Shown here: positions 5,926-8,777 of the stretch, in pieces
Numbering within the stretch: the stretch's first letter is position 1
Layout of the letters: each line of letters begins with the position of its first letter
Source: an uncultured Verrucomicrobiota bacterium
GTDB lineage: Bacteria; Verrucomicrobiota; Verrucomicrobiae; Opitutales; Opitutaceae
Length of the DNA: 8,777 bases
Direction: 5' to 3'
NCBI GenBank assembly: GCA_946482165.1
Contig: CAMLQS010000209.1
Coordinates: forward strand, 1 to 8,777
Made by a program: the position numbers and the translations under genes
The notes under the pieces: model-generated
What the model was told of the DNA's origin: nothing
The model's database searches: none
The model's input: the letters and a program-made list of their open reading frames with translations, nothing else

Positions 5926-7458
5926 ATGTCACTTTGCTTTTTGCGGCGCGCCTCCGCCTTCACCTGTTTCGCGTTTGCCTGCGCCGCACCGAGCTTGGAC
6001 GCCCGGACTTTTTCCGTTGTCGCCTACAACGTCGAAAATCTTCACGACGTCGACGGCGTCGCGGTCTATGAGGATTACCAGCCCGGCTCTTGGACAACCG
6101 AGCATCTGCGCGTAAAGCTCGCCAACACCGCCGCCGTCCTGGCTCGGGTGGACAAGGGCGCCGGACCCGACGTCATCGCCTTCAACGAAATCGAGCTCGA
6201 CCAGACGCCCGGATCGACGCTCACGGACGGGAACTACGCCGCGTGGCTCGCTTCCGTCGCGGATACGAGCGCCGCCGCCCTGCTCGCCAAAGAACCGCTG
6301 CCGCCCGAACTCGCCGGCCTTCCCGCCGAGGCCTGGCTGCTCAAGGCCTGCGCCGATGCCGGCCTCACGGGTTATCAGGTCGCGGTCACCGACGAACGTC
6401 CGTCGAAGCACGAGGACGGTCGCGGCGCCGCCGTGCGCAACGTTCTCTTTTCGCGCTTCCCCGTCACCGCCGTAAAAACCCATCCGCTCGGTTCAGCGCG
6501 CGCCATCCTCGAGGCGACGCTCAATGTTGAAGACCGCCCGTTCACGGTCCTCGTCAACCATTGGAAATCAGGCGCGGGCGACGCCGACACCGAGGAGACG
6601 CGACGCGAGAACGCCCGGGTCCTTCGCGCGCGCCTCGACGAGATTTTCAAGGACGATCCCAACGCCGACGTGATCGTCGCCGGCGATCTGAATTCGCACT
6701 ACAACCAGAAGCAGCGTTATCGGCAGATTCGCACGACCGGCATCAACGATGTGCTCGGCTCGCAGGGCAACGAGCTCGCTCTGCGCGGCGAAGTCCGGGA
6801 CCTCTACAACCTGTGGTTCGAGCTGCCCTCCGATCAGCGCGGCTCCGACACCTACCGGGGCGAATGGGGCACGCTCATGCACCTCATCGTTTCGCGAGGC
6901 CTCTACGATCAGAACGGCGTGCAATACGAGGACGGCTCTTTCGCGGTCTTGAAGTTCACCGGGCTCAACGCCAACGGACTCGGGCTCCCCAACCGCTGGT
7001 CGCGCGGGAAAGTGCCGGGCGGCTTCTCCGACCACTTCCCGATCATCGCCCGCTTTCGCACCGTCGCCACGCACGACAAAGACAAGTGGATGCCGCTTGT
7101 GCGCCCGAGCGAAACCGATGCCGGGCCGGCCGCGACCTTGCTGGTCGATACCTCGCCCGTGGATCTCTTTGCCAACGCGGTTGACTACGCTGGGCTGCCG
7201 GAAGGCGTCGACATTCGCGACGGCACCTACACGGGCCGCATTTTCCTCGTCGAGGCTCCATGCTACTTGAACGACAAAGGCCATGTGAAGGTGCGGCTCG
7301 GCGGCTTGGAATACGACGTCTACAGCCACCAAAAAGGGGTGCGGGACGAAATGCGCGAGAGGGCGCGGGCCAACACCCTCCACCGTTTTTACGGCGAACT
7401 AGGCCAATACCGCGGCGCCTGGCAGTTTGTTCTCCACGGCAAAGAGTGGCTGCGTTGA
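5926..7458 (+). CDS. Exported endonuclease/exonuclease/phosphatase (EEP) family protein with C-terminal extension
   Basis: This 510-residue protein is an exported EEP-fold phosphodiesterase or nuclease. A signal peptide covers residues 1 to about 26 (MSLCFLRRASAFTCFAF, cleavage near LDA-RT). Core motifs appear in order: VVAYNVENLH (N35), DVIAFNEIE (E88), LVNHWKS (H212), AGDLNSH (D254, N256) and FSDHFPI (D369, H370). These match the metal-binding and catalytic residues of DNase I-like enzymes. Between them, the site where many relatives carry an Asp before 'HIL.S' reads TLMHLIVS, with Met at 318. Residues about 400-510 form an extra domain (TLLVDTSPVDLF, then VKVRLGGLEYDVYSHQK, then GAWQFVLHGKEWLR) that looks beta-rich and is not part of the catalytic core; it could be a ligand-binding module. 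Substrate (DNA, RNA or a phosphorylated small molecule) cannot be told. ATG 5926 follows CCC and begins the signal peptide. A 180-bp inverted-repeat element lies downstream. Confidence 0.88.
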   Translation: MSLCFLRRASAFTCFAFACAAPSLDARTFSVVAYNVENLHDVDGVAVYEDYQPGSWTTEHLRVKLANTAAVLARVDKGAGPDVIAFNEIELDQTPGSTLTDGNYAAWLASVADTSAAALLAKEPLPPELAGLPAEAWLLKACADAGLTGYQVAVTDERPSKHEDGRGAAVRNVLFSRFPVTAVKTHPLGSARAILEATLNVEDRPFTVLVNHWKSGAGDADTEETRRENARVLRARLDEIFKDDPNADVIVAGDLNSHYNQKQRYRQIRTTGINDVLGSQGNELALRGEVRDLYNLWFELPSDQRGSDTYRGEWGTLMHLIVSRGLYDQNGVQYEDGSFAVLKFTGLNANGLGLPNRWSRGKVPGGFSDHFPIIARFRTVATHDKDKWMPLVRPSETDAGPAATLLVDTSPVDLFANAVDYAGLPEGVDIRDGTYTGRIFLVEAPCYLNDKGHVKVRLGGLEYDVYSHQKGVRDEMRERARANTLHRFYGELGQYRGAWQFVLHGKEWLR

Positions 7459-7631
7459 CCTGCCGACCGCCGGCCGGCCCGCTTCTCTTCGTCCCTCGCT
7501 TGCGAAAGTGCTTTTCTCACGGGCAAGCCCGAGTTCAGGGCGCAGTTGCGCATCCGCCTTTTCGCCGCGCTTGCGCGCACACGCACATCGATTACATGTC
7601 CCCCGTGAGTCGACTGAAGCCCATAGGCCTT
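7459..7631. other. Gene-free spacer after the EEP gene
   Basis: No frame here has protein character. GC-rich palindromic patches occur (CCGGCCGG near 7474 and a short CGGG-CAAG-CCCG stem near 7528) but neither is followed by a T-tract. The stretch ends at the left terminal repeat of the 180-bp element. Confidence 0.5.
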
Positions 7632-7652
7632 AGGCCGTGTCTTGTGAATAAC
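7632..7652 (+). repeat. Left terminal inverted repeat of the 180-bp element
   Basis: This 21-base arm, starting AGGCCGTGTCTTGTGAATAA, matches the reverse complement of 7791-7811 with one G/A difference near its inner end. Further inward, similarity is only partial. Confidence 0.85.
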
Positions 7653-7790
7653 TCGGCCCGTCGCTTGAGCCCTGCGGGGAGAGCAGAAAACTGCGCTGGG
7701 CCGGCGTTGAGAAAGGCGGCATCGGCCCTCCGGCCCACCTCCGCCTTTCGCGCCTTGGCCGAGCGCGGCTTCCCGCCTCCGCCGGTCCAC

Positions 7791-7811
7791 GTTATTTACA
7801 AGACACGGCCT
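7791..7811 (-). repeat. Right terminal inverted repeat of the 180-bp element
   Basis: This is the partner arm of 7632-7652, differing at one base. It directly adjoins the inner stem arm at 7780-7789, so the whole element could fold as one long imperfect hairpin. Confidence 0.85.
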
Positions 7812-7912
7812 GACCGGGTGCGCCGGTGCGTGTATCCCCCTATGTATATTTTTGCTAGGCCCTCTAGGATAGAGACCTTGCGTAAATCTGAAAAATTCAC
7901 GATTCTTTCATC
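7812..7912 (+). promoter_or_regulatory. AT-richer leader upstream of the GspB-like gene
   Basis: Base composition shifts here from the GC-rich surroundings to AT-rich. TATATT at 7845-7850 is a good -10 match (5 of 6), but no convincing -35 lies 17 bases upstream. Next comes a small inverted repeat CTCTA-GGA-TAGAG at 7862-7874 that could be an operator or short hairpin. No Shine-Dalgarno precedes the ATG at 7913; the last bases are pyrimidine-rich. The promoter call is tentative. Confidence 0.35.
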
Positions 7913-8464
7913 ATGAGCCAAATCGCCCAAGCCTTGGCCAAAGCGAAAGAGCGCACGGGCCAAACTGCCGCCCCCTTCTTAGCCCCCGGATCGCCTGCTC
8001 CCATTCTTCCCGTGGACCGCGCAGCGGTCTCCGCCACGGCGCTTAAGCAGGCAAAAAATCGGCAGCGTTTTTGGCTGCTTCTTGCAATGGTCACATTGCC
8101 GCTCACCGGGTTCGTTGTGTGGTTTCAGCTGCGGGAGACGGTGAAGGTCGATATTGCGATGCCTTCCGTCAGTCTTCCCGCCGGCCAGCAAACGCCGGCG
8201 CTCGTGCAAACCGAGCCCGCGAAGCAGGCGGATCTGCCGCCGCGGCCGAAACCCACCGCCGCGCCGCGCGCCGAAACCACGCAAGCGGTCGCCAACTTGG
8301 CCATCACCATGGTGACTCCTGGCGATCCGGCGAAAATGATGCTCGACGGCCGTATTATTCGCGCGGGCGAAACGCTGGAGAGCGGTCTCACCTTTGTTGG
8401 CATCGTGGATGGGCAGCTGCAGTTCAGCGATGCGGCGGGCGCCCTTTACTCGCGCCGGTATTGA
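7913..8464 (+). CDS. GspB-like single-pass membrane protein
   Basis: This 183-residue protein is a bitopic membrane protein. The N-terminus MSQIAQALAKAKERTG is like the short cytosolic motif (MS.I..ALKKA..ER) at the start of type II secretion GspB and some related secretion or polysaccharide proteins. A basic stretch then leads into a transmembrane helix at about 53-71 (FWLLLAMVTLPLTGFVVWF). Residues about 85-125 are a Pro/Ala-rich periplasmic linker. The end (about 128-183; AITMVTPGDPAKMMLDGRII, then AGETLESGLTFVGIVDGQLQF, then GALYSRRY) has the beta pattern of the GspB C-terminal domain, where a ligand-binding sheet carries 'G..+..G..+..GL.+..I..G'. The start at 7913 is fixed by the N-terminal motif. 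No other secretion gene is in the window, so the system it serves is unknown. Confidence 0.68.
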   Translation: MSQIAQALAKAKERTGQTAAPFLAPGSPAPILPVDRAAVSATALKQAKNRQRFWLLLAMVTLPLTGFVVWFQLRETVKVDIAMPSVSLPAGQQTPALVQTEPAKQADLPPRPKPTAAPRAETTQAVANLAITMVTPGDPAKMMLDGRIIRAGETLESGLTFVGIVDGQLQFSDAAGALYSRRY

Positions 8465-8501
8465 TCGGCGGCGGTGGCGGGTTCGGTAAGCGGCGCCCTT
8501 T

Positions 8502-8777
8502 TCAGCTGCGCCGCGGCCGAGCGGCGGAGATTGCCGCAGCGAGGGTCGCGATGCGTTGCGAGATCGGCTGCGTGGAGGCGGTTTCGAGGGTGTAGGGAGG
8601 TCCTAAAATCTCCGGCGGGGTCTGCGCGACCGGGAAATACGGCTCGGCCAAGGCGGGTGAGGCGGAGGCATACCAGAAAGGTATGTCCCGGCGCACCCAA
8701 CGCCGGCCCAGCCGTGTTTCCCGGTCGCCCTGCGGGTTGAGAGCCATTCCGACATCCGCGGCGTTGGGGAGGCGGGG
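8502..8777 (-). CDS. Unidentified protein, C-terminal part, cut by the window edge
   Basis: A minus-strand frame is open from the right edge to a TGA (complement of 8502-8504), giving at least 91 residues. I do not recognise it. In its favour, codon third positions are mostly G or C like the neighbouring genes, and the translation is mixed in composition, with segments such as WVRRDIPFWYASASPALAEP and PEILGPPYTLETASTQPI. It has no obvious membrane segment. It ends with a helix (ISQRIATLAAAISAA) and basic residues. It might be the tail of a longer gene or begin at the ATG at 8747 as an 81-residue protein; the frame is open upstream of that ATG, so a longer protein is more likely. It converges on the GspB-like gene with a 37-bp gap. 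Confidence 0.5.
   Translation of the reverse strand, partial: PRLPNAADVGMALNPQGDRETRLGRRWVRRDIPFWYASASPALAEPYFPVAQTPPEILGPPYTLETASTQPISQRIATLAAAISAARPRRS

Larger units (their letters stand above)
7632..7811. mobile_element. 180-bp MITE-like element with 21-bp terminal inverted repeats
   Basis: The ends at 7632-7652 and 7791-7811 are inverted copies of one another over 21 bases with a single mismatch; each starts AGGCCGTGTCTTGT when read inward. No gene lies between them. The interior folds further: TGGGCCGGCG at 7697-7706 pairs with 7780-7789 (one G-T wobble), GAAAGGCGG at 7711-7719 pairs perfectly with 7741-7749, and GGCC at 7724-7727 pairs with 7732-7735. A small hairpin GCAG-AAAA-CTGC lies at 7683-7694. 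Size, ends and lack of coding capacity fit a non-autonomous miniature element mobilised by some IS transposase, but no clear target duplication is seen: the flanks are TTA on the left and TGA on the right, so it is old or not a simple insertion. A structured RNA is the alternative. Confidence 0.62.

Noticed and set aside
4760..5932. Long minus-strand frame over the ABC gene
   Set aside because: It is an Arg/Ala/Gly-rich shadow of the ABC ATPase frame, which has all the expected motifs.
6568..7383. 271-residue minus-strand frame opposite the EEP gene
   Set aside because: It is antisense to a gene with intact catalytic motifs and shows no domain of its own.
7632..7811. CRISPR or integron attC interpretation of the inverted repeats
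   Set aside because: There is only one pair of repeats in inverted, not direct, orientation, and no attC-type core sites or integrase were seen.
7260..7916. 218-residue plus-strand frame across the intergenic region
   Set aside because: It begins inside the EEP gene in another frame and runs through the inverted-repeat element; composition is not protein-like.

Overview
The window looks like chromosomal DNA of a high-GC Gram-negative bacterium, most likely Verrucomicrobia of the Opitutales/Opitutaceae type. This rests on gene content and style rather than on a marker gene. There is an Asp23 protein with an AmaP-like membrane partner and a RodZ-like protein, an exported LamG protein with a Pro/Ala/Val linker, a GspB-like protein, a transposase tail of the RAYT type, and strongly G/C-ended codons. 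Genes mostly lack Shine-Dalgarno sequences, and five of eight chosen starts are preceded directly by CCC. No rRNA, tRNA or CRISPR array was seen.

Layout, left to right. (1) 1-219: the C-terminal end of a Y1/RAYT-like transposase cut by the window edge, then about 240 bp with no gene. (2) 461-1717: an exported LamG protein with a repetitive linker and a C-terminal fibronectin-III-like module, followed by a small palindrome and a strong hairpin. (3) 1850-3728: a same-strand cluster of Asp23/Gls24 protein, AmaP-like membrane protein and RodZ-like HTH membrane protein, which together suggest a cell-envelope module. (4) A perfect 9-bp hairpin, then a minus-strand thioredoxin-like [2Fe-2S] ferredoxin. 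This is divergent from an exported protein that looks like a degenerate PD-(D/E)XK nuclease (4210-4965). (5) A minus-strand orphan ABC ATPase of the ModF/YlmA type (4972-5781), divergent from an exported endonuclease/exonuclease/phosphatase (EEP) family enzyme with a C-terminal extension (5926-7458). (6) 7459-7912: a long intergenic stretch holding a 180-bp element with 21-bp terminal inverted repeats and nested internal stems (a MITE candidate), then an AT-richer leader. (7) 7913-8464: a GspB-like single-pass membrane protein, facing the C-terminal end of an unidentified minus-strand gene that runs off the right edge.

The Asp23/AmaP-like/RodZ-like genes probably act together at the membrane. 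The two exported nuclease-like proteins lie within 1 kb of each other, separated only by the ABC ATPase gene; whether they are functionally linked is not shown by the sequence. The most unusual items are the unlabelled MITE-like element, the exported PD-(D/E)XK-like protein, the Asp23/AmaP-like pair in an apparent diderm, and the recurrent CCC-ATG start context. I did not find a clear new multi-gene defence or biosynthetic system.
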